This document shows positions 1-6,037 of a stretch of 8,789 bases of DNA, one piece after another. Under the pieces are notes generated by a model. It ran no database searches. It saw only the letters and a program-made list of their open reading frames with translations, and was not told the DNA's origin. Source of the stretch: Planctomycetota bacterium (GTDB lineage: Bacteria; Planctomycetota; Phycisphaerae; Sedimentisphaerales; Anaerobacaceae); the NCBI GenBank assembly GCA_022567055.1, contig JADFHU010000190.1, forward strand, positions 1 through 8,789. The letters are read 5' to 3'. Position numbers and translations under genes: made by a program. Within the stretch, counting starts at the first letter, position 1. Every line of letters begins with the position of its first letter.

Positions 1-121
1 TTCGCTCATATCGAATTCCCTTCTCGCTCACGCGGAATTCATTCTTCTCGACGTCAGTCCCGGACCCACCGCATCCGGTCAGCGCCAGCGCCCAGGCAAT
101 GTAGACTGCCCATCGCTGCAT
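1..121 (-). CDS. Small lipoprotein, N-terminal fragment (runs off left edge)
   Basis: An open frame on the minus strand starts at ATG (positions 121-119) and stays open for 40 codons to the window edge. The start MQRWAVYIAWALALTGC is a short lipoprotein signal peptide: one Arg, a hydrophobic stretch, then the lipobox L-T-G-C with the acylated Cys predicted at residue 17. The mature part begins GGSGTDVEKNEF and looks soluble and polar. An AGGAG ribosome-binding site sits 7 bases upstream of the start, and a perfect TATAAT lies further upstream, so expression is well supported. The product should be anchored to a membrane on the periplasmic side after signal peptidase II cleavage. The family cannot be recognised from 40 residues. 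It is divergent from the exporter operon and may share its regulatory region. Confidence 0.75.
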   Translation of the reverse strand, partial: MQRWAVYIAWALALTGCGGSGTDVEKNEFRVSEKGIRYER

Positions 122-126
122 AGCGT

Positions 127-133
127 AACTCCT
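127..133 (-). promoter_or_regulatory. Ribosome-binding site of the lipoprotein gene
   Basis: Read on the minus strand this is AGGAGTT, with the AGGAG core 7 bases before the ATG at 121. It is a near-ideal Shine-Dalgarno sequence and fixes the start, against an out-of-frame ATG at 113. Confidence 0.75.
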
Positions 134-167
134 ATAAAACTAAGAAACCCAGTGTAGGGATTACCAA

Positions 168-195
168 ATTATAGCTGCCGTCCCGCCCAAAGCAA
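168..195 (-). promoter_or_regulatory. Predicted sigma70-like promoter for the lipoprotein gene
   Basis: On the minus strand a perfect TATAAT occupies 173-168. TTGCTT at 195-190 (TTG matches the -35 consensus, the rest does not) lies 16 bases upstream. The predicted transcript would start near 161 and have a leader of about 40 bases. The -10 box is strong and the -35 is weak. Confidence 0.45.
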
Positions 196-354
196 TAAGG
201 GACCGGCAAGAAATAATTTCACCGACAATGTAACGTACCCCCTGGACCGGCGTCCAACCTGTAAGATGTCTCGCTGCACGACAGTCAAGTGTACACACCT
301 GGTCTCAGCCGATCCCCTTGGACAGCATATCTGTGAAAAGATCACAATGAACGC

Positions 355-382
355 TGGAGTTGAACGTCATAGCTTCTATAAT
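355..382 (+). promoter_or_regulatory. Predicted promoter of the exporter operon
   Basis: A perfect TATAAT is at 377-382. The best -35 candidate, TGGAGT at 355-360, matches only three of six consensus bases at 16-base spacing, so the promoter may need an activator or be weak. Predicted transcription start is near 389, giving a leader of about 48 bases before the GTG at 437. Confidence 0.45.
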
Positions 383-423
383 GGTTGAACTGGTGGTTGA
401 ATCGTACGGACTCCTTTTGTGTG

Positions 424-429
424 CAGAGG
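424..429 (+). promoter_or_regulatory. Ribosome-binding site deciding the GTG start at 437
   Basis: AGAGGT lies 7 bases upstream of GTG 437. The upstream in-frame GTG at 419 has no comparable site before it. This is why the fusion protein is started at 437 and not six codons earlier. Confidence 0.6.
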
Positions 430-436
430 TTTCATC

Positions 437-1837
437 GTGAAGAAATCCCGAAAGATCGTTGTCGGCATTGTCCTTGTTGTGGTCGTGGCGCTGATGGGGG
501 GCCTGGCCGCAAAGAAGAAGATGTCCACCGGTAAAAAGGGGCCGAACGTCTCCATCGCACATCCTCAATCGGAGGAGTTGATCGAGTTCATCAGCGCTCC
601 CGGCGAGGTCGAACCTAAGAACAAGGTGCAGATCAGCGCCAAGGTCTCGGCCCGTATTTTGGAGCTGCCCTGCGATGAGGGGGACCCAGTCACGACCGGT
701 GACGCTCAAGCCGATCCGCCTGTCCCAGCCTCGGTGCTGGTGCGTCTCGATGCCAAGGACCTCGAGAGCGAATTGCGCTCCGTGCGGGCAGGACACGCGG
801 CCCAGGTCACGCAACTCGAAGTGGACAGGGCGCGCATCAACAGTCAAAAGGAAGGCCTCAAAGGGAACGAGGCCTCTCTGCGCCAGGCAGACCGTGATCT
901 GCGGCGCCAACTCGAACTGCTGCGATCAAAAGACGTCAGCCAGGTGACCTACGATCAGGCCAAACTCAGATTCGATGAACTCAAATCGCAAGTGGCAGCC
1001 CAACGCTTCACTCTGCAAGCCTCCGAACTGAGTCTCCAGGTCATGCGACACAACCTGGAGAGCGCCGAAGCCCGTATTGAGCAGGCGCAGGAACGACTCG
1101 GCTATACGACCATTTATTCTCCCATCGAAGGTGTCATCACCCGCCTGAACTCCAAGGTCGGCGAGGTCGTGACGGGGACCATCAGCTATCCGGGGACGGT
1201 CATCATGGAGGTCGCCGACTTGTCTCAGATGCTGGTCGTGGCTCAGGTCGGTGAAGCCGATATCGGCAAGTTGCGGGAGAAACAGAGGGCGACCGTCACG
1301 GTACAGGCCTATCCCGACGATGAATTCCACGGTGTGGTTGATTCGATCGCCCTGACCCACACCATGGCCAACACCGGCACCAAGTACTATCGTACCGAGA
1401 TTCTCCTCGACAGCGATCCCAATGTTGCCAAGCTCTACTCCGGATTGACCGCCCATGTCGACATCGAGACGTTAAGACACGATTCGGTACTGACGCTGCC
1501 CACCCAGGCGATACTGGGTCGCCCCATCGACGATCTGCCCCTGAAGATTCGCGACGACAACCCGGAAATCGACAAGGAAAAAACCTTTACGCCAGTGGTT
1601 TATCGCTACATCGATAAGAAGGCCGTTGTCACACCCGTCAAGATCGGGCCCAGCAATCTGACACACACCATCATCCTGTCCGGCCTGTCCGTCGAGGACG
1701 AGGTGGTCGTGGGCCCCTATAAGGTCCTGGAATCATTGAAGCACGACCGGAATATTGTGGATGAAAGAGAGGCTGCGAAAAAAAACGACCCCAACGAGCC
1801 TAACGACACCCCAAGCGATGCCAATCAGCCCCAATAG
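437..1837 (+). CDS. MacA/HlyD-type periplasmic membrane fusion protein
   Basis: This 466-residue protein should be the periplasmic adaptor linking the inner membrane ABC transporter encoded next to it to the outer membrane channel. Residues 1-6 are basic (VKKSRK) and about 7-25 form one hydrophobic anchor, so the rest is periplasmic. A split biotinyl-lipoyl domain follows: first half around 58-110 (GEVEPKNKVQISAKVSARI, then EGDPV and VLVRLDAKDLE), second half around 222-262 (YSPIEGVITRL and VGEVV). Between them, about 112-221, is a charged heptad-like alpha-helical hairpin (QLEVDRARI, LRQADRDLRRQLEL, AEARIEQAQERL). A beta-barrel and membrane-proximal domain occupy about 263-430. The C-terminal 25 residues are polar and rich in Asn, Asp and Pro. 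An extra segment of about 12 residues near 88-99 interrupts the first lipoyl half. The gene leads the operon and overlaps the ATPase start. Confidence 0.9.
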   Translation: MKKSRKIVVGIVLVVVVALMGGLAAKKKMSTGKKGPNVSIAHPQSEELIEFISAPGEVEPKNKVQISAKVSARILELPCDEGDPVTTGDAQADPPVPASVLVRLDAKDLESELRSVRAGHAAQVTQLEVDRARINSQKEGLKGNEASLRQADRDLRRQLELLRSKDVSQVTYDQAKLRFDELKSQVAAQRFTLQASELSLQVMRHNLESAEARIEQAQERLGYTTIYSPIEGVITRLNSKVGEVVTGTISYPGTVIMEVADLSQMLVVAQVGEADIGKLREKQRATVTVQAYPDDEFHGVVDSIALTHTMANTGTKYYRTEILLDSDPNVAKLYSGLTAHVDIETLRHDSVLTLPTQAILGRPIDDLPLKIRDDNPEIDKEKTFTPVVYRYIDKKAVVTPVKIGPSNLTHTIILSGLSVEDEVVVGPYKVLESLKHDRNIVDEREAAKKNDPNEPNDTPSDANQPQ

Positions 1838-2600
1838 CCCAACGAGTTCCACTGGCAGGACCCGCGTCGTCATCCAACTGCGCGATGTCACGCGCGTCTA
1901 TCAGGTCGGGACCGAACAGATTCGGGCCCTCGACGGAGTCACCCTAGCGCTTCATGAGAACGAGTACATCGCCATCATGGGCCAGTCCGGCTCCGGCAAG
2001 AGCACCTTGATGAACCTGATCGGCTGTCTGGACCGGGCCACCTCCGGCAGCTACCATCTCGACGGTAAGAACACCACTGAGATGGCCGACGCCGCCCTGG
2101 CGCAAGTACGCAACGAGCGCATCGGTTTTGTCTTTCAGTCCTTCGAACTGCTGAGCCAACTAAACGCCATCCGCAATGTGGAACTGCCCCTGATCTACGC
2201 CAAGGACGGTTGGCGCTCCCGACGTAAGCGGGCCATCGAATCCTTGGAACATGTGGGTTTGGGCGAGCGGGTCAAACATAGACCGAATCAGTTGTCCGGC
2301 GGCGAGAAACAGCGGGTCGCCATCGCCCGGGCGCTGGTCTGCAAACCCAGCATCTTGCTGGCGGACGAACCGACCGGCAATCTCGACACTCGGACCAGCG
2401 CCGGGATCATGAAACTCTTCGACACGCTCTATGCCGAGGGCCAGACCATCATTATGGTGACGCATGAGGAGAATATTGCCGCTCATGCGCGACGGGTGAT
2501 CCGAATGAGAGACGGGCAGGTCATCAGCGATCTGCCGATCGAACAGGATGCCACCAGCCAACACCTCAGTTCTGAGTCAGATCGAGGGACCGAATCATGA
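1818..2600 (+). CDS. MacB/LolD-type ABC transporter ATPase
   Basis: This 260-residue cytoplasmic ATPase should power the permease encoded immediately downstream. From the chosen start, visible motifs are Walker A GQSGSGKST (55-63, Lys61), Q-loop Gln107 in VFQSF, signature LSGGEKQR (159-166), Walker B ILLADEP with catalytic Glu184, D-loop GNLD (187-190) and switch His216. The set is intact, so the enzyme is predicted to be active. The VELPLIYA segment after the Q-loop and the overall form match the LolD/MacB/FtsE group. Unlike E. coli MacB, the ATPase is not fused to the permease. The ATG at 1818 overlaps the fusion protein gene by 20 bases and puts the core domain about 18 residues in. It lacks a good ribosome-binding site, so translation is probably coupled. 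ATG 1761 and TTG 1755 are in-frame alternatives. Confidence 0.93.
   Translation: MPISPNSPTSSTGRTRVVIQLRDVTRVYQVGTEQIRALDGVTLALHENEYIAIMGQSGSGKSTLMNLIGCLDRATSGSYHLDGKNTTEMADAALAQVRNERIGFVFQSFELLSQLNAIRNVELPLIYAKDGWRSRRKRAIESLEHVGLGERVKHRPNQLSGGEKQRVAIARALVCKPSILLADEPTGNLDTRTSAGIMKLFDTLYAEGQTIIMVTHEENIAAHARRVIRMRDGQVISDLPIEQDATSQHLSSESDRGTES
2584..2589 (+). promoter_or_regulatory. Ribosome-binding site in front of ATG 2597
   Basis: GAGGGA ends 7 bases before ATG 2597, which itself overlaps the ATPase stop as ATGA. It is the only good ribosome-binding site near the permease start, yet it serves an ATG in a different frame from the permease. Confidence 0.5.
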
Positions 2601-2629
2601 AGTTCATGAAGCCCTGCTCTGGATGCTGA
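2597..2629 (+). CDS. Ten-codon reading frame at the permease start (frameshifted start or coupling leader)
   Basis: ATG 2597 overlaps the ATPase stop codon (ATGA) and has a good ribosome-binding site, but the frame encodes only MKFMKPCSGC and stops at TGA 2627-2629. That stop lies just after the ATG (2623-2625) that opens the permease in another frame, as ATGCTGA. One extra base after about 2610 would join MKFMK to ALLWMLIALL and so to the permease frame. This is therefore either the original permease start broken by a one-base deletion or sequencing error, or a tiny leader whose termination hands ribosomes to ATG 2623. The sequence alone cannot decide. Confidence 0.35.
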   Translation: MKFMKPCSGC

Positions 2630-3873
2630 TCGCCCTGTTACGCTTCCTCTACCAGAGCATCCATCTGGCCCTGGCACAGATCTGGGCCAACAAGACGCGA
2701 TCCTTCTTGACCATGCTCGGCATCATCATCGGTGTCGCCTCCGTGACGGCCGTGATCGCCGCCCTGAGTGGGCTCAAGGCCAAGATCCTCACACAGGTTG
2801 AGACCTTCGGCACCAACATGATCTGGATTTCGCCGCGTCAACCCGAGCGAGGTCCCATGCGGCATGCCAATTACTGGGAGCTGCGCTTCAAGCTGCAACA
2901 CTTCGAAGGCCTGATGGATCACTGCCCTTCCATCGCTCGTTTCGGCAAGCAGTCTTCCGGAGGCCGTCAGACGGTCTCCCACCGGGACCAATCCGCCGAA
3001 GGCGTACGCGTGAACGGCTCCGAACCGGCCTGTCACGAGATCGAAGGACGCACCTTCATGCTGGGTCGCCCCTTCTCCGTCATGGATGAGATGCAGGCCA
3101 GGCAGGTCTGCATCATCGACTCCAAGCTCCGCGACACGCTCCGTCTCGACCGCGATTGCATCAATCAGAAGATTTTGATCGGGCACAACCCCTTCATCAT
3201 CGTGGGCGTCTTCGACCCCAAGCCCCGCTCGCCCTTTGGGGAAGGCGACAGCGAGGATCACGAGATCAGCATTCCCTTTCGCACCAACCTCAAGTTGAGG
3301 CATGAGCCCTGGATCTGGTCCATCGCGGAAAGCGCCTCTTCGGAGGCCTCCGAAGACGCCTTGGCGGAGTTGAGATTCTTCTTCCGCCGCACCCGCGGCA
3401 TCAAGCCGGGCGAGCCGGACACCTTCAAGGTGGAGTCCTTGAAGAACGCCCTGGACACCTTCGACAAGATCTCCGCCATGGTGACCACCGTGGCCAGCGG
3501 CATCGTGGGGATCTCGCTGTTGGTCGGTGGCGTGGGGATCATGAACATCATGCTGGTCTCCGTTTCGGAACGGACCCGTGAGATCGGCCTGCGTAAGGCC
3601 GTCGGCGCCCGTCGCAGCGCCATCCTGACCCAGTTCCTGATTGAATCCGTGGTCTTGTGTACCATAGGAGGACTCTTGGGGATCGGCCTGGCCCAGCTTC
3701 TTACGATGGGCATCGCCAAGATCCCCAACGCCCAACTCGACATGTCCTTCATCCCCTGGTGGGCCATGACCATCGCCTGCGTGTTCTCCGCCGTCGTGGG
3801 GGTCTTCTTCGGCGTGTTCCCCGCCATCAAGGCGGCAAGATTGGATCCCATTGAGGCACTTCGACATGAGTAG
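2623..3873 (+). CDS. MacB/FtsX-family ABC transporter permease
   Basis: This inner membrane permease, 416 residues from ATG 2623, should work as a dimer with the upstream ATPase. After an amphipathic N-terminus comes the hallmark NKTRSFLTMLGIIIGVASV (about 23-41), which enters the first membrane segment (about 28-50). A periplasmic MacB-type core domain covers about 55-285. Three further membrane segments lie at about 288-312, 338-362 and 380-402. The FtsX motif IMLVSVSERTREIGLRKAVGA (309-329) sits in the cytoplasmic loop after segment two, and the end, AARLDPIEALRHE, is typical of the family. The periplasmic domain has four cysteines (101, 137, 163, 179) that could form disulfides. ATG 2623 has no ribosome-binding site of its own; an in-frame ATG at 2548 would need a long overlap with the ATPase gene. 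Confidence 0.92.
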   Translation: MLIALLRFLYQSIHLALAQIWANKTRSFLTMLGIIIGVASVTAVIAALSGLKAKILTQVETFGTNMIWISPRQPERGPMRHANYWELRFKLQHFEGLMDHCPSIARFGKQSSGGRQTVSHRDQSAEGVRVNGSEPACHEIEGRTFMLGRPFSVMDEMQARQVCIIDSKLRDTLRLDRDCINQKILIGHNPFIIVGVFDPKPRSPFGEGDSEDHEISIPFRTNLKLRHEPWIWSIAESASSEASEDALAELRFFFRRTRGIKPGEPDTFKVESLKNALDTFDKISAMVTTVASGIVGISLLVGGVGIMNIMLVSVSERTREIGLRKAVGARRSAILTQFLIESVVLCTIGGLLGIGLAQLLTMGIAKIPNAQLDMSFIPWWAMTIACVFSAVVGVFFGVFPAIKAARLDPIEALRHE

Positions 3874-5509
3874 ATGCTTTTTCCCCCGAGTAGCGTTCCG
3901 GAGCATGGTGTTGGGCAGCATCATCGTGACATCGAATAGCTGCATGCTCTTTCCCAAGCACCGGGACCTACATGGCAAGACAGTTCCGCAGGAAAAGCTG
4001 AGGCAGATGTCACCACTGAAGCTGGAAAAGGCCAAAGAAGAGAAACAGCCCATCATCGACATCAACGAGACACCGCCGCCGACATTGGAGTTGAGTCTGG
4101 AACGATGCCGGGCAATGGCCCTCCAGAACAACCTGGAATTGCGGGCAACGCTGATCAATCCCACGATCGCGGCAGAGAGAGTCAACGAGGAACGGGCCCG
4201 CTTCGAGGCCACATTTACCGCGGGGGCTTCGAAGAGCAAGTCGGACCGACCCTCGATCAATAGGCAATCCGAGATTCAGGGAACTCAGGACGAGCGGGAA
4301 AGTCTGTCTGTGGGCCTCAGTCAACCGCTCGTCACGGGGGGGACGGCATCCATAAGCCTGAACGACTCCAAGACGGAAACCGACGCGGCAAACTCCGTCT
4401 TTAATCCATTCTTCGCATCAGGGTCTCAGTTTTCATTTAGCCAACCCCTCTTACGCAATGCCGGCACTCGGACTCTGACCTATGGGATTCGCCTGGCCCG
4501 CTATCAACGCCAGATCACGGACGCTCAGACAAAACTGGCCGTCATGAGTATCCTTGCCAACGTGGACCGCGTCTACTGGCGCTTGTACGCTGCCCGCCAA
4601 GTGCTTGAAGTCCGAAGGCAGCAATACGAACTGGCCCAGAGTCAACTTGAGCAGGCCCAGCGACTCGTCGATTCCGGAGAACGCGCCCAGATAGAGATCC
4701 TGCGGGCGGAGGCCGGTGTTGCGGGGAGTTTGGAGTCCATCATCATCGCCGAAAACAGTCTAAGGGACCGTGAGCGTGAACTCAAACGGGTGATCAACCG
4801 CAAGAACCTAGAGATGCAGACGGAGACAACCGTCACGCCCTCGACGGAACCCGTGCCTTACCGCTATGCGATTGACTCGGATCAACTGGTCCGCACGGCC
4901 ATGGAAAACCGCATGGAGATTCTGGTACTGGAACTACAGATCTTAGAGGACTTGGACACAGTAGATTTCCGCAAGAACGCCGCCCTGCCCTTGATCAGTT
5001 TCGATTACCGCTACAACGTCAATGCCTTCGGGGCAAATCGCCGGGATTCGTATGATATACTAGAACGCAATCAATTCGCCGATCACTTTTTTGGCCTAAG
5101 CGCGCAAATCCCCGTGGGAAATCGGGCCGCCAAGAGCCGCCTGCAGCAGGCCCGTCTCCAGCGATTTCAGCGTCTTTCTACCAAGAAGAATCGCGAAGGT
5201 CTGATTACGCTGGAGGTCCTGAACGCCGGCGACCAACTCGAGGCCAACTGGCAGCGAATCTTGGCCAGCGGTCAGAACGTGATCGTGTCGGGCAGACTCT
5301 ACGAGGCCGAAAAACGCCAGTTCGGACTGGGGCTCCGCACCTCTACCGAGGTATTCGACGCCCAAACGAATCTGGCCGACGCACAACTCGCGGAACTGTC
5401 CGCCCTGGTCGAATATCAGATCGCCCTGGTGGACCTCGCCTATGCCACCGGAACGCTGTTGGGCGCAGCCAACGTAGAATGGGAACCGATTAATCTCGGC
5501 ATGAACTAG
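3866..5509 (+). CDS. TolC-family outer membrane efflux protein
   Basis: The 547-residue product should form the trimeric outer membrane channel and periplasmic tunnel of the exporter. The N-terminus is basic and hydrophobic to about residue 26, a likely signal peptide. It ends SNSC, which is not a canonical lipobox, so lipidation at Cys26 is only possible. Two repeats typical of the family are visible. The first begins at LSLERCRAMALQNNLELRA (76-94), followed by beta-strand stretches (LSVGLSQPLVTGG, FSFSQPLLRNAG) and a long helical region (about 205-312, with LEQAQRLVDSGERAQIEILRAEA). The second begins at DQLVRTAMENRMEILVLELQ (339-358) and continues with strands and the helix RLYEAEKRQFGLGLRTSTEVFDAQ. 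ATG 3866 overlaps the permease stop by 8 bases, with GAGG 9 bases upstream. It is the last gene of the operon. Confidence 0.92.
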   Translation: MSRCFFPRVAFRSMVLGSIIVTSNSCMLFPKHRDLHGKTVPQEKLRQMSPLKLEKAKEEKQPIIDINETPPPTLELSLERCRAMALQNNLELRATLINPTIAAERVNEERARFEATFTAGASKSKSDRPSINRQSEIQGTQDERESLSVGLSQPLVTGGTASISLNDSKTETDAANSVFNPFFASGSQFSFSQPLLRNAGTRTLTYGIRLARYQRQITDAQTKLAVMSILANVDRVYWRLYAARQVLEVRRQQYELAQSQLEQAQRLVDSGERAQIEILRAEAGVAGSLESIIIAENSLRDRERELKRVINRKNLEMQTETTVTPSTEPVPYRYAIDSDQLVRTAMENRMEILVLELQILEDLDTVDFRKNAALPLISFDYRYNVNAFGANRRDSYDILERNQFADHFFGLSAQIPVGNRAAKSRLQQARLQRFQRLSTKKNREGLITLEVLNAGDQLEANWQRILASGQNVIVSGRLYEAEKRQFGLGLRTSTEVFDAQTNLADAQLAELSALVEYQIALVDLAYATGTLLGAANVEWEPINLGMN

Positions 5510-5511
5510 CC

Positions 5512-5547
5512 GGGCGGTTCCCGTTCGGGTCGCCACTCTCCCCGCCC
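5512..5547 (+). terminator. Weak hairpin just after the exporter operon
   Basis: GGGCGG at 5512-5517 pairs with CCGCCC at 5542-5547, starting 3 bases after the stop of the outer membrane factor gene. A short inner CCC/GGG pairing is also possible. No T-run follows, so it is not a classical intrinsic terminator, although its position would suit termination or 3'-end protection. Confidence 0.25.
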
Positions 5548-5633
5548 TGTTGCTCCCAAGGTCATTCCTTTCATCGCCTGCGGAATCCTCACACATCATA
5601 ATCCAGCCTAATGCTAGCGACGTGTCCTAATAA

Positions 5634-5661
5634 TGATGGCAAGGCTGAAACTTTGCCATTA
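5634..5661. repeat. Hairpin with 11-bp stem and 6-nt loop
   Basis: TGATGGCAAGG (5634-5644) pairs with CTTTGCCATTA (5651-5661), with two G-U pairs on the + strand, around the loop CTGAAA. It lies about 125 bases after the exporter operon. The + strand is followed by no T-run; the minus strand reads into a T/A-rich stretch. It could be a transcript-end structure or part of a small repeat. Confidence 0.45.
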
Positions 5662-5741
5662 ATTGCGTTGCGCAGCTGCCCCCGGCTGTAACTAGTGTCT
5701 GGCTAAATGTGTGAGAACCAGGGTCTGGGTCCCCTGTAAAG

Positions 5742-5800
5742 TGTGAGTTTAGGCGTTTTTTCGGCATCAGGGAAGATTCCGACAAACCCCTAAACTCACA
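5742..5800. repeat. Perfect 12-bp inverted repeat around a 35-nt loop
   Basis: TGTGAGTTTAGG (5742-5753) is exactly the reverse complement of CCTAAACTCACA (5789-5800). The loop contains a run of six T bases (5756-5761). A partial copy of the left arm stands just upstream in TAAATGTGTGAG (5704-5715). The exact match of the arms argues against chance. It could be a REP- or MITE-like element, an attenuator-like RNA structure or a protein-binding site. No transposase and no clear target-site duplication were found. Confidence 0.55.
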
Positions 5801-5862
5801 TGTCAATATGACCGAGTCATCAAAATGCAGGGTTTGCGTTGCCCAGCAGGTCGGTTTTGTTT

Positions 5863-5890
5863 TTGACAATCCGCCACATAGTCCAATAAT
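5863..5890 (+). promoter_or_regulatory. Sigma70-like promoter of the kinase/phosphotransferase unit
   Basis: TTGACA (5863-5868) matches the -35 consensus fully, and AATAAT (5885-5890) matches the -10 at five of six bases, with a 16-base spacer. Transcription would start near 5897, leaving a leader of about 140 bases before the ATG at 6038. It is the best promoter in the window. Confidence 0.65.
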
Positions 5891-5975
5891 CATTGTTTCT
5901 TAATCAGGTATTCATGTGTTCCTAGGAATCCAGAACCGACGTTGATCCCGCGAAAGAGCGTGAAGAACAGCAAGC

Positions 5976-6012
5976 CTGCGTATCGGGCGTGAGAGGCGGT
6001 AGACCCGCGCAG
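5976..6012 (+). promoter_or_regulatory. Possible folded leader upstream of the kinase gene
   Basis: CTGCG (5976-5980) pairs with CGCAG (6008-6012), and CGGG (5984-5987) pairs with CCCG (6004-6007). This makes a 9-bp stem interrupted by a 3-nt bulge, with a 16-nt loop. It ends about 25 bases before the start codon and could affect ribosome access. No known riboswitch class is recognised. Confidence 0.25.
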
Positions 6013-6037
6013 CGAGGAAAAATAGTAGAGCTTGCCA

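Larger units (their letters stand above)
122..436. other. Divergent intergenic region between lipoprotein and exporter operon
   Basis: No convincing gene lies in these 315 bases. The region holds one TATAAT-type promoter facing each way, and between them two short symmetric sequences that could be protein-binding sites: TGGAC-cggc-GTCCA at 243-256 and the palindrome GTGTACAC at 289-296. Their regulatory role is conjecture. Open frames crossing this region on the minus strand are antisense extensions from the fusion protein gene. Confidence 0.5.
5510..6031. other. 522-base intergenic region rich in inverted repeats
   Basis: No convincing gene is seen. The stretch looks less GC-rich than its neighbours between about 5580 and 5920. 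It holds a weak GC hairpin (5512-5547), a strong 11-bp hairpin (5634-5661), a direct repeat TAAA(T)GTGTGAG (5704-5715 and 5737-5747), a perfect 12-bp inverted repeat (5742-5753 with 5789-5800), a promoter (5863-5890), a palindrome TTCCTAGGAA (5919-5928) and a possible folded leader (5976-6012). An 88-codon minus-strand frame (5893-5627) shows no recognisable domain and is probably chance. Confidence 0.6.

Noticed and set aside
419..436. Six-codon upstream extension of the fusion protein from GTG 419
   Set aside because: No ribosome-binding site precedes GTG 419, while AGAGGT is well placed for GTG 437, which gives a normal basic-then-hydrophobic N-terminus.
305..910. 201-codon minus-strand frame crossing the intergenic region
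   Set aside because: Most of it is antisense to the fusion protein gene, and no family resemblance is visible.
2638..4260. 540-codon open frame on the minus strand
   Set aside because: It lies antisense to the permease and outer membrane factor genes, whose families are clear. Its translation is a low-complexity Gly/Asp/His-rich chain with no domain, as expected from codon bias on the opposite strand.
5627..5893. 88-codon minus-strand frame in the large intergenic region
   Set aside because: It has no recognisable domain and no good ribosome-binding site before its ATG. It runs through both large inverted repeats, which explains it better as non-coding sequence.
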